48,556 nt of DNA from an uncultured Odoribacter sp. (GTDB lineage Bacteria > Bacteroidota > Bacteroidia > Bacteroidales > Marinifilaceae), in NCBI GenBank assembly GCA_944321145.1, contig CALUKF010000020.1, forward strand, positions 1 to 48,556, written 5' to 3'. The first letter of the stretch is position 1. Every line of letters begins with the position of its first letter. The translations under genes and the position numbers were made by a program. Shown here one piece after another: positions 14,936 through 22,456 of this stretch. The notes beneath the pieces were generated by a model, which was not told the origin of the DNA, ran no database searches, and saw nothing but the letters and a program-made list of their open reading frames with translations.

Positions 14936-15655
14936 ATGAGCAAATTTTTGGGAAATGCCCAGGTGTTTGGGCAAAATGCAGGTAGTTCCGTAAGTGGAAC
15001 AAAGAAGATGAGTGTTGTGTTCTTTGCAATGCAAACGAACGACAACAAGTTGAGAGGTGCCATTGGCGAGAAGGTGTATTTCAAGTTGCATGGCGATTAT
15101 TTTGCCCGGACACGTCCGGGGAGTATTACTCCTTCGCAAGAGGAATTGGCTGTGAATGTCCGGCTGAAGATGCGGACGATGGGAAAGTTGGCAAAGGCTG
15201 TGAAGTATGCTACGCCTTATGGTTTTGTGAGCCGTCCGAAAGGAGAGAGCAGTTCGAATGCTTTTGTGAGGGTGAATTATGGTTGTTGTTCTGTGGCAGA
15301 TGGTGTCGTTTCGGTGGATTACGAGCGGTTGGTTTTTGCTGAGGGGAGCATGATGCCGCCGATAGTAGAGGTGAGTTATGACGAAGCGGGGCATGCTTTG
15401 ACTTTTACGGCAGATCCGGTGGTGGATGACATTCCGGGGTGCCTGGCTGACGATGAGGTGTATGCCGTGGTGTTGGAGACCGGGTATAACCAATGCAAGT
15501 TGGTGAAGTTGGGTATGCGGGGGACGAGTGAGCCGCAGCAGGTGACATTGCATCCGTTGTGGAATCAAGAGAATGTGCATGTGTATGTGTTTGCGGCGAA
15601 TGCCAAGCACAGCGATGCATCGACTTCGGTGTATACACCGGTGACGACAGTCTGA
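14936..15655 (+). CDS. uncharacterised Bacteroidota protein, DUF6266-like
   Basis: A 239-residue protein without signal peptide or membrane helix. After a glycine-rich start, NKLRGAIGEKVYFKLHGDYF then ARTRPGSITPSQEEL parallels VYYEMNGKLYARNAPRK in the 214-residue protein at 8845-9489; both end in a late VHVYVFAA / AHVYLYFA strand. I take them as two members of one family (DUF6266-like, family name uncertain). The central region (about 120-215) looks beta-rich and could be a repeated immunoglobulin-like fold. Single gene: strong promoter just upstream, terminator just downstream. Function unknown. Confidence 0.75.
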   Translation: MSKFLGNAQVFGQNAGSSVSGTKKMSVVFFAMQTNDNKLRGAIGEKVYFKLHGDYFARTRPGSITPSQEELAVNVRLKMRTMGKLAKAVKYATPYGFVSRPKGESSSNAFVRVNYGCCSVADGVVSVDYERLVFAEGSMMPPIVEVSYDEAGHALTFTADPVVDDIPGCLADDEVYAVVLETGYNQCKLVKLGMRGTSEPQQVTLHPLWNQENVHVYVFAANAKHSDASTSVYTPVTTV

Positions 15656-15667
15656 ATTTGTTTGAAG

Positions 15668-15692
15668 AGCCCGGCTCATCGCCGGGCTTTTT
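15668..15692 (+). terminator. intrinsic terminator
   Basis: AGCCCGGC (15668-15675), loop TCATC, GCCGGGCT (15681-15688) followed by TTTTT. It closes the transcript of the 14936-15655 gene and nearly repeats the stem of the hicB terminator. Confidence 0.88.
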
Positions 15693-15744
15693 TGTTGCAA
15701 ATTTTGGAGGGGAGGGATTGTGTGGCGGTTTGCGGAAAACTTTG

Positions 15745-15752
15745 TATCTTCG
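15745..15752 (+). promoter_or_regulatory. -7 promoter element for the DUF5715-like lipoprotein gene
   Basis: TATCTTCG, close to TAnnTTTG, 27 bases before the GTG start at 15779. It places the start downstream of the longer open frame that begins at 15662. Confidence 0.45.
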
Positions 15753-15778
15753 CGGGCGAATTTAAAAGAAGACGAGAC

Positions 15779-16384
15779 GTGAAATGTATTGGTATTATAT
15801 TGCTTATTGCGCTGGCGTGGGGCTGTAAGGAGAAGAAGCAAGCTCCTTTCCGCTATTTTACGAATTACCAGCGTACGTTTAATGACATGAATCCCCGCCA
15901 TCTGCAGGCTGCCAAGGCTTGCGGGATTGAGCCGATTACTTCGGAGGAGGACATGGAGGAGAAGCTGGACGAGATGGAGGAAATCGAGTCGTGCCGGTTC
16001 TATACGGTGGACAAATTGACTCATTCGCTGCCTTATCTGGTGCCGAAGGCGGAGGAGTTGCTGAAAGACATTGGCAGGAATTTCCGCGATTCGCTGGACA
16101 GCAAGGGATTGCCCTCGCGGAAGGTGATTGTGACCAGTGTCCTGCGCACGGCTGCTACGGTGAAGGATTTGCGCAAGAGCAATATCAATGCGAGTGCCAA
16201 TTCCGCCCATGTCTATGGAACGACTTTCGACATCGCCTATGCCCGTTATGACGGCGGGAAGGAGGGGGAACGCGACAAGTTGAAAACTGTCCTTGCAGAA
16301 GTCCTGCGTGATTTGCGGGACGCGGGGAGATGTTATGTCCGTTATGAGTATAAGCAGGGGTGTTTTCACATCACGGTGCGGTGA
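15779..16384 (+). CDS. DUF5715 / M15-like peptidase-fold lipoprotein
   Basis: A 201-residue lipoprotein starting at GTG (15779): MKCIGIILLIALAWGC gives a short signal with the lipid-accepting Cys16. The body has TRAATVKDL-like SVLRTAATVKDLRKSN, then SAHVYGTTFDIAYARYD at about 141-157, the SxHxxGxxxD zinc-site signature of M15/LAS-type murein peptidases, and CFHITVR at 194-200, which would supply the third ligand (H196). All three expected metal residues are present. Cell-wall crosslink cleavage in the periplasm is the likely role by family analogy. The frame is open from 15662, but that segment covers a terminator and the promoter, so the downstream GTG is chosen. It ends 62 bases before ychF. 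Confidence 0.8.
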   Translation: MKCIGIILLIALAWGCKEKKQAPFRYFTNYQRTFNDMNPRHLQAAKACGIEPITSEEDMEEKLDEMEEIESCRFYTVDKLTHSLPYLVPKAEELLKDIGRNFRDSLDSKGLPSRKVIVTSVLRTAATVKDLRKSNINASANSAHVYGTTFDIAYARYDGGKEGERDKLKTVLAEVLRDLRDAGRCYVRYEYKQGCFHITVR

Positions 16385-16400
16385 TGTGGAAAATTTGTGC

Positions 16401-16408
16401 TACCTTTG
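16401..16408 (+). promoter_or_regulatory. -7 promoter element for ychF
   Basis: TACCTTTG, an exact TAnnTTTG match, 39 bases before the ychF ATG. Confidence 0.55.
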
Positions 16409-16446
16409 CACGTCTTTTAGAAATGTAAAATGATAAAATATCCGAT

Positions 16447-17547
16447 ATGAGTTTACAATGTGGCATTGTAGGGCTTCCGAATGTTGGAAAATCTACGCTA
16501 TTCAATTGTTTGAGCAACGCTAAGGCGCAATCCGCCAATTTCCCTTTCTGTACCATCGAGCCGAACGTAGGGGTGATTACCGTGCCGGACGAACGGCTGA
16601 ATAAGTTGGTGGAGTTGGTGCAGCCCCAGAATGTGGTGCCTGCCGTGGTGGAAATCGTCGATATTGCCGGATTGGTAAAAGGCGCGAGCAAGGGGGAGGG
16701 CTTGGGCAATAAGTTCCTTGCCAATATCCGCGAGACGGATGCGATTATCCATGTACTGCGTTGTTTCGATGATAACAATATCGTCCACGTGGACGGCAGC
16801 GTTGACCCGGTGCGCGACAAGGAAATTATCGATACCGAATTGCAGCTGAAGGATTTGGAAACTGTCGAGAACCGCCTCCAGAAAGAGGAGAAACGTGCTG
16901 TTACCGGTGGGGATGCCCATGCCAAGCGCCTGGTGGAGGTGCTTCACCTTTATAAGGATGCCCTGGAACGCGGGCTTTCGGCGCGGACGGTGGCGTTGGA
17001 CGAGTTGCAGCAGGAGGCAGCGCGGGATTTGCAGTTGCTGACCAATAAGCCGATACTTTATGTGTGCAACGTTGATGAGGCTTCCGTCGTGAACGGGAAC
17101 CGTTATGTCGATGCTGTCCGCGAAGCTGTGAAGGGCGAGAATGCCGAAGTGCTCGTAATCGGCGCAGCCATCGAAGCCGATATTGCCGAACTGGAAACCT
17201 ACGAAGAGAAACAAATGTTTCTTGAAGACCTCGGACTGAAGGAAGCCGGCGTGAACAAATTGATACGCACGGCATACCATCTGCTCAATCTCCAGACTTA
17301 TTTTACTGCCGGACCCAAGGAGGTGCGGGCATGGACGTTCCGCAAGGGTACAAAAGCTCCCCAGGCTGCCGGTATTATCCACTCGGATTTCGAGAAGGGA
17401 TTTATCCGGGCTGAGGTCATTAAATACGACGATTTTATTCATTACGGCTCTGAAGCCAAGTGCAAGGAGGCGGGTAAAATGTCCGTTGAAGGCAAGGATT
17501 ACGTGGTGCAGGACGGGGATATGATGAATTTCCGTTTCAATGTGTAG
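16447..17547 (+). CDS. ychF: redox-regulated ATPase/GTPase YchF (OLA1 family)
   Basis: A 366-residue P-loop NTPase of the Obg-related YchF family, which prefers ATP and binds ribosomes. The P-loop GLPNVGKST is at residues 9-17; switch region and DxxG appear as VEIVDIAGLVKGASKGEGLG; the unusual NKxD replacement NVDE (YVCNVDEASV) is the YchF signature that relaxes guanine specificity. A coiled-coil arm follows at about 130-180, and a TGS domain fills the C-terminus (about 280-366, ending VQDGDMMNFRFNV). Usual length is 363-366. Single gene with its own promoter and a long hairpin shared with lolA downstream. Confidence 0.97.
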   Translation: MSLQCGIVGLPNVGKSTLFNCLSNAKAQSANFPFCTIEPNVGVITVPDERLNKLVELVQPQNVVPAVVEIVDIAGLVKGASKGEGLGNKFLANIRETDAIIHVLRCFDDNNIVHVDGSVDPVRDKEIIDTELQLKDLETVENRLQKEEKRAVTGGDAHAKRLVEVLHLYKDALERGLSARTVALDELQQEAARDLQLLTNKPILYVCNVDEASVVNGNRYVDAVREAVKGENAEVLVIGAAIEADIAELETYEEKQMFLEDLGLKEAGVNKLIRTAYHLLNLQTYFTAGPKEVRAWTFRKGTKAPQAAGIIHSDFEKGFIRAEVIKYDDFIHYGSEAKCKEAGKMSVEGKDYVVQDGDMMNFRFNV

Positions 17548-17566
17548 CTTCGCGATTAAAGACTAA

Positions 17567-17624
17567 CGATGAACGATTAACGAAAAGCCCCCCTCGTTAA
17601 TCCTTCTTCGTTTATCGTTCATCG
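17567..17624. terminator. hairpin from two inverted copies of the dispersed repeat, between convergent ychF and lolA
   Basis: CGATGAACGATTAACGA (17567-17583) pairs with TCGTTTATCGTTCATCG (17608-17624), 16 of 17 positions. Each copy reads in sense orientation after the stop of its gene (ychF on plus, lolA on minus). There is no long T run, so termination is inferred only from position and symmetry. Confidence 0.55.
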
Positions 17625-17626
17625 AA

Positions 17627-18253
17627 CTACCGCAGGTCGATGACTTCCACGTCGGGGTGTGCTTCGGTGTCGAAGCGGAAGAAACTGTCCGAGGGTGCCG
17701 GGTCTAAGGCTTTGAGTGTATGGAGGGTGACGGTGATGGTCGCGCCGTCGGAGGTGTAGGCGGTGACTCTCTGGAGGGAATACGTGGAGGCGTCGAGCCA
17801 GATGCCGATGTGGTCATAATCCGCTTCGCCTTGGGGGCGTAGCTTGATGTGGGCAATGCCGTTTTCCTTGGCGATGAGGCGTGCTGTGCCCTGGCTGGGG
17901 ATGTCGAAGAGGGTGGCGGGATTCAGGATGCTGTTGTCCTCGGCGTCAGGAGTTTTGATATTGACTTCGAGCACTTCGGGGAGGTAGTTGTAGAGGAGTG
18001 TGCCGTCGTAATAAGTTTCGGTGTCCATGAGGTCGAGGCGGTATTTTTCGCCTTTGATCCAGGCTTGCCCGTTGTGGGTTTCGTGGGTGCCGTCGGTGGG
18101 GTTTTCGAGGGTGACGGTAAAGGTGATTTCCACTGCCGGATAGGATTTTACGCGCTCGACGGTTTTGTCGAGCAGGGCGTTTGCTTCGGGGTCGGCTTGG
18201 GCGATGGCGCCCAGCGCGAGCAGCATGAGTAGAAGTGTCGTGATGTATCGCAT
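17627..18253 (-). CDS. lolA: outer-membrane lipoprotein carrier protein LolA-like
   Basis: A 208-residue periplasmic protein: signal peptide MRYITTLLLMLLALGAIAQA, then the LolA half-barrel. Family features include VEITFTVTLENPTDGT (hydrophobic cavity strand), GQAWIKGEKYRLDL, TYYDGTLLYNYLPE and the late GIWLDASTYSLQRVTAYTSD. LolA ferries lipoproteins from the inner to the outer membrane; the window encodes several lipoproteins as clients. Length is normal. The promoter is back to back with that of cdaA (TATCTTTG at 18277-18270). Confidence 0.9.
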   Translation of the reverse strand: MRYITTLLLMLLALGAIAQADPEANALLDKTVERVKSYPAVEITFTVTLENPTDGTHETHNGQAWIKGEKYRLDLMDTETYYDGTLLYNYLPEVLEVNIKTPDAEDNSILNPATLFDIPSQGTARLIAKENGIAHIKLRPQGEADYDHIGIWLDASTYSLQRVTAYTSDGATITVTLHTLKALDPAPSDSFFRFDTEAHPDVEVIDLR

Positions 18254-18269
18254 AATAAATAGTTTGACG

Positions 18270-18315
18270 CAAAGATAAGAATTGTGCGTTATATGACGAA
18301 ATTTTTATAGCTTTG
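18270..18315. promoter_or_regulatory. divergent promoters of lolA and cdaA
   Basis: Minus strand: TATCTTTG at 18277-18270 with TTCG 19 bases upstream (18300-18297), for lolA. Plus strand: TAGCTTTG at 18308-18315, for cdaA. The last G of the cdaA element is the first base of a GTG in frame with cdaA, so that GTG cannot be the start. Confidence 0.65.
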
Positions 18316-18335
18316 TGGAGGAAAAATTAGAGACT

Positions 18336-19121
18336 ATGTTGCTGTTTATAAACATCGGGCTTTTTGATATTTTAGATATTCTGATAGTAGCGTTCATCCT
18401 TTACCAGTTGTACCGTTTGGTGAAGGGGACGGCGGCGGTGAATATCCTGGCAGGAATTTTCACGATTTATCTGGCGTGGCTGCTGATGAAGGCATTCAAC
18501 ATGCGGCTGATTACCTCCATCTTGGGGCAGTTCATGAGTGTGGGTGTGATTGCCTTGCTGATTGTGTTCCAGCAGGAAGTGCGGCGTTTCCTCTTGCTGT
18601 TGGGAAGCCGCTATAATTTGCAGAATTTGTTCAACCTGAACAAGTTTTTTGCCAAGCCGAGCATCGGGAACGAGGTCGTGGACGCAATTGTGGCTTCGTG
18701 CGTGAATTTTTCGGCATCCAAGACGGGGGCGCTGATGGTGTTCCAGTTGAACACAGAGCTGTACAACTATGCGCAGACCGGGGTGATGTTGCGGGCAAAG
18801 GTGTCGAGCGAATTGATTGAGAACATATTTTGGAAAAATACCCCCCTGCATGACGGGGCTGTGATTATCAAGGACGACAAGATTCTGGCAGCGCGGTGCA
18901 TCATGCCGGTATCCGACCGCCAGGACATCCCCGGCAGCATGGGCTTGCGCCACCGCGCGGCTCTGGGCATCAGTTCGGTAAGCGACGCCTACGTGGTAGT
19001 TGTGAGCGAGGAGACGGGGAACATCACCTTCTTCAAGGACGGGAACTACAAAGTACGGGTATCCCCCGAAGAACTGAAACGCCTGTTGAGCAACGACTTC
19101 TCAGGGTTCATCACGAAGTGA
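18336..19121 (+). CDS. cdaA: diadenylate cyclase CdaA
   Basis: A 261-residue membrane enzyme that makes cyclic di-AMP from two ATP, controlling potassium balance and envelope stress. Three N-terminal membrane helices (about 3-75: DILDILIVAFILYQLYRLVK, AVNILAGIFTIYLAWLLM, FMSVGVIALLIVFQQEV) precede the DAC domain. The catalytic DGA motif is at about 173-175 (LHDGAVIIKDD) and the RHR motif at about 205-207 (GSMGLRHRAALG). Start set at ATG 18336, not GTG 18315, which overlaps the promoter. Ends at a strong terminator. Confidence 0.95.
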   Translation: MLLFINIGLFDILDILIVAFILYQLYRLVKGTAAVNILAGIFTIYLAWLLMKAFNMRLITSILGQFMSVGVIALLIVFQQEVRRFLLLLGSRYNLQNLFNLNKFFAKPSIGNEVVDAIVASCVNFSASKTGALMVFQLNTELYNYAQTGVMLRAKVSSELIENIFWKNTPLHDGAVIIKDDKILAARCIMPVSDRQDIPGSMGLRHRAALGISSVSDAYVVVVSEETGNITFFKDGNYKVRVSPEELKRLLSNDFSGFITK

Positions 19122-19124
19122 TTG

Positions 19125-19138
19125 ATGAACGATTAACA
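19125..19138 (+). repeat. copy of the dispersed repeat after cdaA
   Basis: GATGAACGATTAAC begins 3 bases after the cdaA stop codon, in sense orientation, just before the terminator stem. Confidence 0.5.
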
Positions 19139-19143
19139 AAAGA

Positions 19144-19177
19144 TGCCGGAAGTTTCAAGGCTTCCGGCATTTTTTTA
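19144..19177 (+). terminator. intrinsic terminator after cdaA
   Basis: ATGCCGGAAG (19144-19153) pairs with CTTCCGGCAT (19162-19171), loop TTTCAAGG, followed by TTTTTT. It also lies immediately after the purC stop on the other strand, where the flank AAAG gives only a weak T run. Confidence 0.88.
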
Positions 19178-19178
19178 T

Positions 19179-20123
19179 TTATAATGTTTTGAGGCAGGCG
19201 GTGACGTTGTCTTCGATGCGGCGGAGGACATCGGGGCATTCGTCTTTGACGAAGGGCTCGCCGGTGATGTGCTCGTAGAGCTCGATGTAGCGGTCGGTGA
19301 TGCCTGCGATGACTTCAGGGGTCATTTCGGGGACTTGTTGCCCTGCCTGTCCTTGGAAGCCGTTGTCCATCAGCCATTCGCGTACGAATTCCTTGGAGAG
19401 TTGTTTCTGTTTTTCCCCGCGGGCGAAGCGTTCTTCGTAGCCGTCGGCATAGAAGTAGCGGGAGGAGTCGGGGGTGTGGATTTCGTCGATGAGGTAGATT
19501 TTGCCGTCCTTTTTCCCGAATTCGTATTTGGTGTCGACGAGGATAAGCCCTTTGCGTGCGGCGATTTCCGTGCCGCGCTGGAAGAGGGCGTAGGTGTAGC
19601 GCTCCAATTGTTCGTAGTCTTCGCGGCTGACTAAGCCTTGGGCGATGATTTCCTCGCGGGAGATGTTCTCGTCGTGCCCTTCGTCGGCTTTGGTGGTCGG
19701 GGTGATGAGCGGCGACTCAAAGCGTTGGTTTTCGCGCATGCCTTCGGGGAGGGGCAGCCCGCAGAGGGTGCGTGCCCCGGCTTTGTAGGCGCGCCAGGAA
19801 CTGCCGGTGAGGTAGCCGCGGATGACCATTTCCACCTTGAAGGGTTCGCAGCGGTGTCCGACGGTGACCATGGGGTCGGGGGTGGCTATTTTCCAGTTGG
19901 GCACGATGTCTGCCGTGGCATCCAGGAATTTGGAGGCGATTTGGTTGAGCACCTGTCCTTTGTAGGGAATGCCTTTGGGGAGGATGACATCGAATGCCGA
20001 GATGCGGTCGGTAGCTACCATAACGAGGTAGTCGTCGTTGATGTTGTAGACGTCACGCACTTTGCCGTGGTATACGCTTTTTTGTGCGGGAAAATTGAAG
20101 TTTGTTTTTACAATAGCATCCAT
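19179..20123 (-). CDS. purC: phosphoribosylaminoimidazole-succinocarboxamide synthase
   Basis: A 314-residue SAICAR synthetase, catalysing ATP-dependent joining of aspartate to CAIR in purine synthesis. Motifs: [28 protein letters not shown] split over residues 18-46 (ATP site and family signature), [27 protein letters not shown], and the second signature [28 protein letters not shown]. Length is typical of the Bacteroidota form. It follows phoH by 5 bases in the same direction, a common Bacteroidales pair, so one operon. Confidence 0.97.
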   Translation of the reverse strand: MDAIVKTNFNFPAQKSVYHGKVRDVYNINDDYLVMVATDRISAFDVILPKGIPYKGQVLNQIASKFLDATADIVPNWKIATPDPMVTVGHRCEPFKVEMVIRGYLTGSSWRAYKAGARTLCGLPLPEGMRENQRFESPLITPTTKADEGHDENISREEIIAQGLVSREDYEQLERYTYALFQRGTEIAARKGLILVDTKYEFGKKDGKIYLIDEIHTPDSSRYFYADGYEERFARGEKQKQLSKEFVREWLMDNGFQGQAGQQVPEMTPEVIAGITDRYIELYEHITGEPFVKDECPDVLRRIEDNVTACLKTL

Positions 20124-20128
20124 AGTAT

Positions 20129-21106
20129 TTATTTTTTGGGTTCTTTGTTTTCTCTTGTCGGTTCGGTTTCTTCAGCGCGGTTGTAGGCGTTGACGATTTC
20201 CTTGACGAGGCGGTGGCGCACGATGTCGTCGGCATTGAATTGGACGAAGGCGATGCCTTTGATGTCTTTCAGGATGTGGAAAGCGTGGATAAGCCCGGAA
20301 TCGGCACGCCGGGGGAGGTCGATTTGGCTCATGTCGCCGGTGACAACGAATTTTGCGCTTACACCCATGCGTGTGAGGAACATTTTGAGCTGGTTGCGCG
20401 TGGTGTTTTGTGCTTCGTCGAGGATGACAAAGGAATCGTTGAGGGTGCGTCCCCGCATGTAGGCAAGGGGGGCAATCTGGATGACTTCGGTCTCCAGGTA
20501 TTCTTCCAGTTTTTTGGGCGGAATCATGTCTGCCAGCGCGTCGTAAAGAGGCTGGAGGTAGGGGTCGACTTTTTCCTTCATGTCGCCGGGGAGGAAGCCG
20601 AGGCTTTCGCCGGCTTCGACAGCAGGGCGGCTGAGGACGATGCGCTTGATTTCACGGTTGCGCAGGGCGCGGACGGCAAGGGCAATGGCTGTGTAGGTTT
20701 TGCCGGAGCCTGCCGGTCCGGTGGCAAAGACAAGGTCGTTGGTGCGTGCCAGTTCCACGAGCTTGCGTTGGTTGGCGGTGCGTGCCCGGATGGCTTTGCC
20801 TGCGTTGCCGAAGAGGATGATGGATTCCGGGTCTTCGGGGTCGGGCACGAGGTTGTCCTCCAGGATAATCCGCTTGAGGTTTGCCAAAGTGAGCATGTTG
20901 TAGCGGTGGTAGTGCTCCAGGAGGGCGTTTATTTTGCTGCATAGAATTTCGATGTCGCCGATTTCTCCCTGAATGATGATTTCATCGCCGCGGGCGGTGA
21001 GCTTCAATTTGGGGAAATACTCTTTGAGCAGGTTGAATTTGGAATTATTAACTCCGTAAAAATCAATAGGGTCTATGTTTCCGATACTAATTCTTTTCTC
21101 AATCAT
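20129..21106 (-). CDS. phoH: PhoH-like ATPase
   Basis: A 325-residue cytosolic P-loop ATPase. An N-terminal KH-like segment (about 20-90) precedes the PhoH domain: Walker A GPAGSGKT at 130-137, [20 protein letters not shown] near 168-187, Walker [12 protein letters not shown] near 213-223, and [14 protein letters not shown]. It is related to the N-terminal half of RNA/DNA helicases and is linked to RNA metabolism together with YbeY; exact role is not settled. An ATG at 21106 is used; a TTG nine bases earlier is in frame but unnecessary. Co-directional with purC, 5-base gap. Confidence 0.94.
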   Translation of the reverse strand: MIEKRISIGNIDPIDFYGVNNSKFNLLKEYFPKLKLTARGDEIIIQGEIGDIEILCSKINALLEHYHRYNMLTLANLKRIILEDNLVPDPEDPESIILFGNAGKAIRARTANQRKLVELARTNDLVFATGPAGSGKTYTAIALAVRALRNREIKRIVLSRPAVEAGESLGFLPGDMKEKVDPYLQPLYDALADMIPPKKLEEYLETEVIQIAPLAYMRGRTLNDSFVILDEAQNTTRNQLKMFLTRMGVSAKFVVTGDMSQIDLPRRADSGLIHAFHILKDIKGIAFVQFNADDIVRHRLVKEIVNAYNRAEETEPTRENKEPKK

Positions 21107-21126
21107 GAAATTCAAATAAATAACCT

Positions 21127-21134
21127 TATTTTTG
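21127..21134 (+). promoter_or_regulatory. -7 promoter element for mazG
   Basis: TATTTTTG, exact TAnnTTTG, 40 bases before the mazG ATG. The element lies in the divergent gap with phoH. Confidence 0.55.
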
Positions 21135-21174
21135 CAGTGCCAAATTACGAAAAAGGGCGAAATGTAGAAAGACT

Positions 21175-21963
21175 ATGACGGAAAATATTGAAAAGAAAAA
21201 AGCGGCGTTTGCCGAATTGCTTGAAATCATTGCTACTTTGCGGGTGGAATGCCCGTGGGACAGGAAGCAGACGATGGAGTCGTTGCGTTCGTTGTCGATA
21301 GAAGAAGTGTATGAATTGGGGGATGCAATCTTGGCGGGAGACATGGAGGAGGTGAAAAAGGAATTGGGCGACCTGCTGATGCACCTGGTGTTCTATGCGC
21401 AAATCGGGGAGGAGCAACGGCAGTTTGACATTGCGGATGTATTGGAGGGTATTTGCGAGAAGTTGAAATACCGGCATCCGCACATTTATGGTAGTGTGCA
21501 GGTGGAGGGCGAGGAGGATGTGTTGAAGAATTGGGAACAGTTGAAACTCAAGGAAAAGGGGCGCCACCACCGGGTGTTGGAAGGGGTGCCGGCGTCGTTG
21601 CCTGCTTTGGTGAAGGCTTACCGCATCCAGGACAAGGCTCGGGGTGCCGGGTTTGACTGGGAGCAGCGGGAGGATGTGTGGGCAAAGGTGAAGGAGGAAT
21701 TGTCGGAGTTTGAGGCTGAGGTGGAGCATGCGGACGCGGAGCGGATGGAGGAGGAGTTTGGGGATTTCCTGTTTTCAGTCATTAACGCTGCGCGGCTGTA
21801 TGGGGTGAATCCGGAGAATGCGTTGGAAAAGACCAACCGGAAATTTATCCGCCGGTTCTCTTATGTAGAGGAGCGGGCGAAGGCGGAAGGCAAGGACTTG
21901 AAGGACATGACGCTGGATGAGATGGAAACTTATTGGCAGGAGGCAAAAAAGAATGAACGGTAA
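21175..21963 (+). CDS. mazG: nucleoside triphosphate pyrophosphohydrolase MazG
   Basis: A 262-residue house-cleaning enzyme that hydrolyses (d)NTPs to monophosphate and pyrophosphate. It has two MazG folds. The first shows CPWDRKQTMESL and the metal-binding EEVYE (43-47) with E63-L-G-D66; the second shows KEELSEFEAEV near 172-182 and EEEFGDFLFSVINAARL near 190-206. Usual length. It precedes a 135-residue unknown gene by 2 bases, so both form one transcript ending at the terminator 22381-22407. Confidence 0.95.
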   Translation: MTENIEKKKAAFAELLEIIATLRVECPWDRKQTMESLRSLSIEEVYELGDAILAGDMEEVKKELGDLLMHLVFYAQIGEEQRQFDIADVLEGICEKLKYRHPHIYGSVQVEGEEDVLKNWEQLKLKEKGRHHRVLEGVPASLPALVKAYRIQDKARGAGFDWEQREDVWAKVKEELSEFEAEVEHADAERMEEEFGDFLFSVINAARLYGVNPENALEKTNRKFIRRFSYVEERAKAEGKDLKDMTLDEMETYWQEAKKNER

Positions 21964-21965
21964 TT

Positions 21966-22373
21966 ATGAAAGATATGAATGACGAGCAAGCATTGAAAAG
22001 CACGTTAGACCTGACGGGCACCTGGTCATACGAAGAGGAATATACGAATGGCAAGGCGAAAGGTGAACTTTATTTGCGGCAGGAAGGAGAAAAGTTGTCG
22101 GGCAGGGTGGTATTTACAGACCAAATCCAAGGGGAAGAGCCTTACATGATTCAGGAGTTCATGGAGGGAAGCATTTCCGGGCGGAAAATCAAACTGGAGG
22201 CAAAGGCGTATGATGTGATTCATTCGGAATCAGAGATTTGTTATGACTTAGACCGATGGATTGGGGTGGTGCTGAGAGACCATTACATCACGGGAATGAG
22301 TACGGACAAGCAGCAGGCAGACGGGTACTTCACATTGAAAAAGTTGAATCCGACTTTGCCGGAAAGATTTTAA
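21966..22373 (+). CDS. small protein of unknown function
   Basis: A 135-residue cytosolic protein I do not recognise. No signal or membrane segment. The body looks beta-rich: LTGTWSYEEEYTNGKAKGEL, LYLRQEGEKLSGRVVFTDQI, then IVGVVLRDHYITGMS-like strands and a final GYFTLKKL. The pattern (GTW start, alternating strands, Gly-Arg turns) resembles small lipocalin-like or META-type beta barrels, but this is only an impression. It starts 2 bases after mazG and is therefore co-translated with it; a role tied to nucleotide clean-up is possible but unsupported. Confidence 0.75.
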   Translation: MKDMNDEQALKSTLDLTGTWSYEEEYTNGKAKGELYLRQEGEKLSGRVVFTDQIQGEEPYMIQEFMEGSISGRKIKLEAKAYDVIHSESEICYDLDRWIGVVLRDHYITGMSTDKQQADGYFTLKKLNPTLPERF

Positions 22374-22380
22374 ATCACTG

Positions 22381-22407
22381 AAAGCTGACAAAAGTCAGCT
22401 TTTTTTG
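22381..22407 (+). terminator. intrinsic terminator after the mazG operon
   Basis: AAAGCTGAC, loop AAAA, GTCAGCTTT followed by TTTT. Compact strong terminator. Confidence 0.9.
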
Positions 22408-22420
22408 TGCAGATATTTTC

Positions 22421-22428
22421 TATCTTGG
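22421..22428 (+). promoter_or_regulatory. -7-like element before the fused oxidoreductase gene
   Basis: TATCTTGG, one base off TAnnTTTG, 28 bases before the ATG at 22457. Confidence 0.4.
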
Positions 22429-22456
22429 CGGCAACTAATAGTTAAAACCATTGCTT

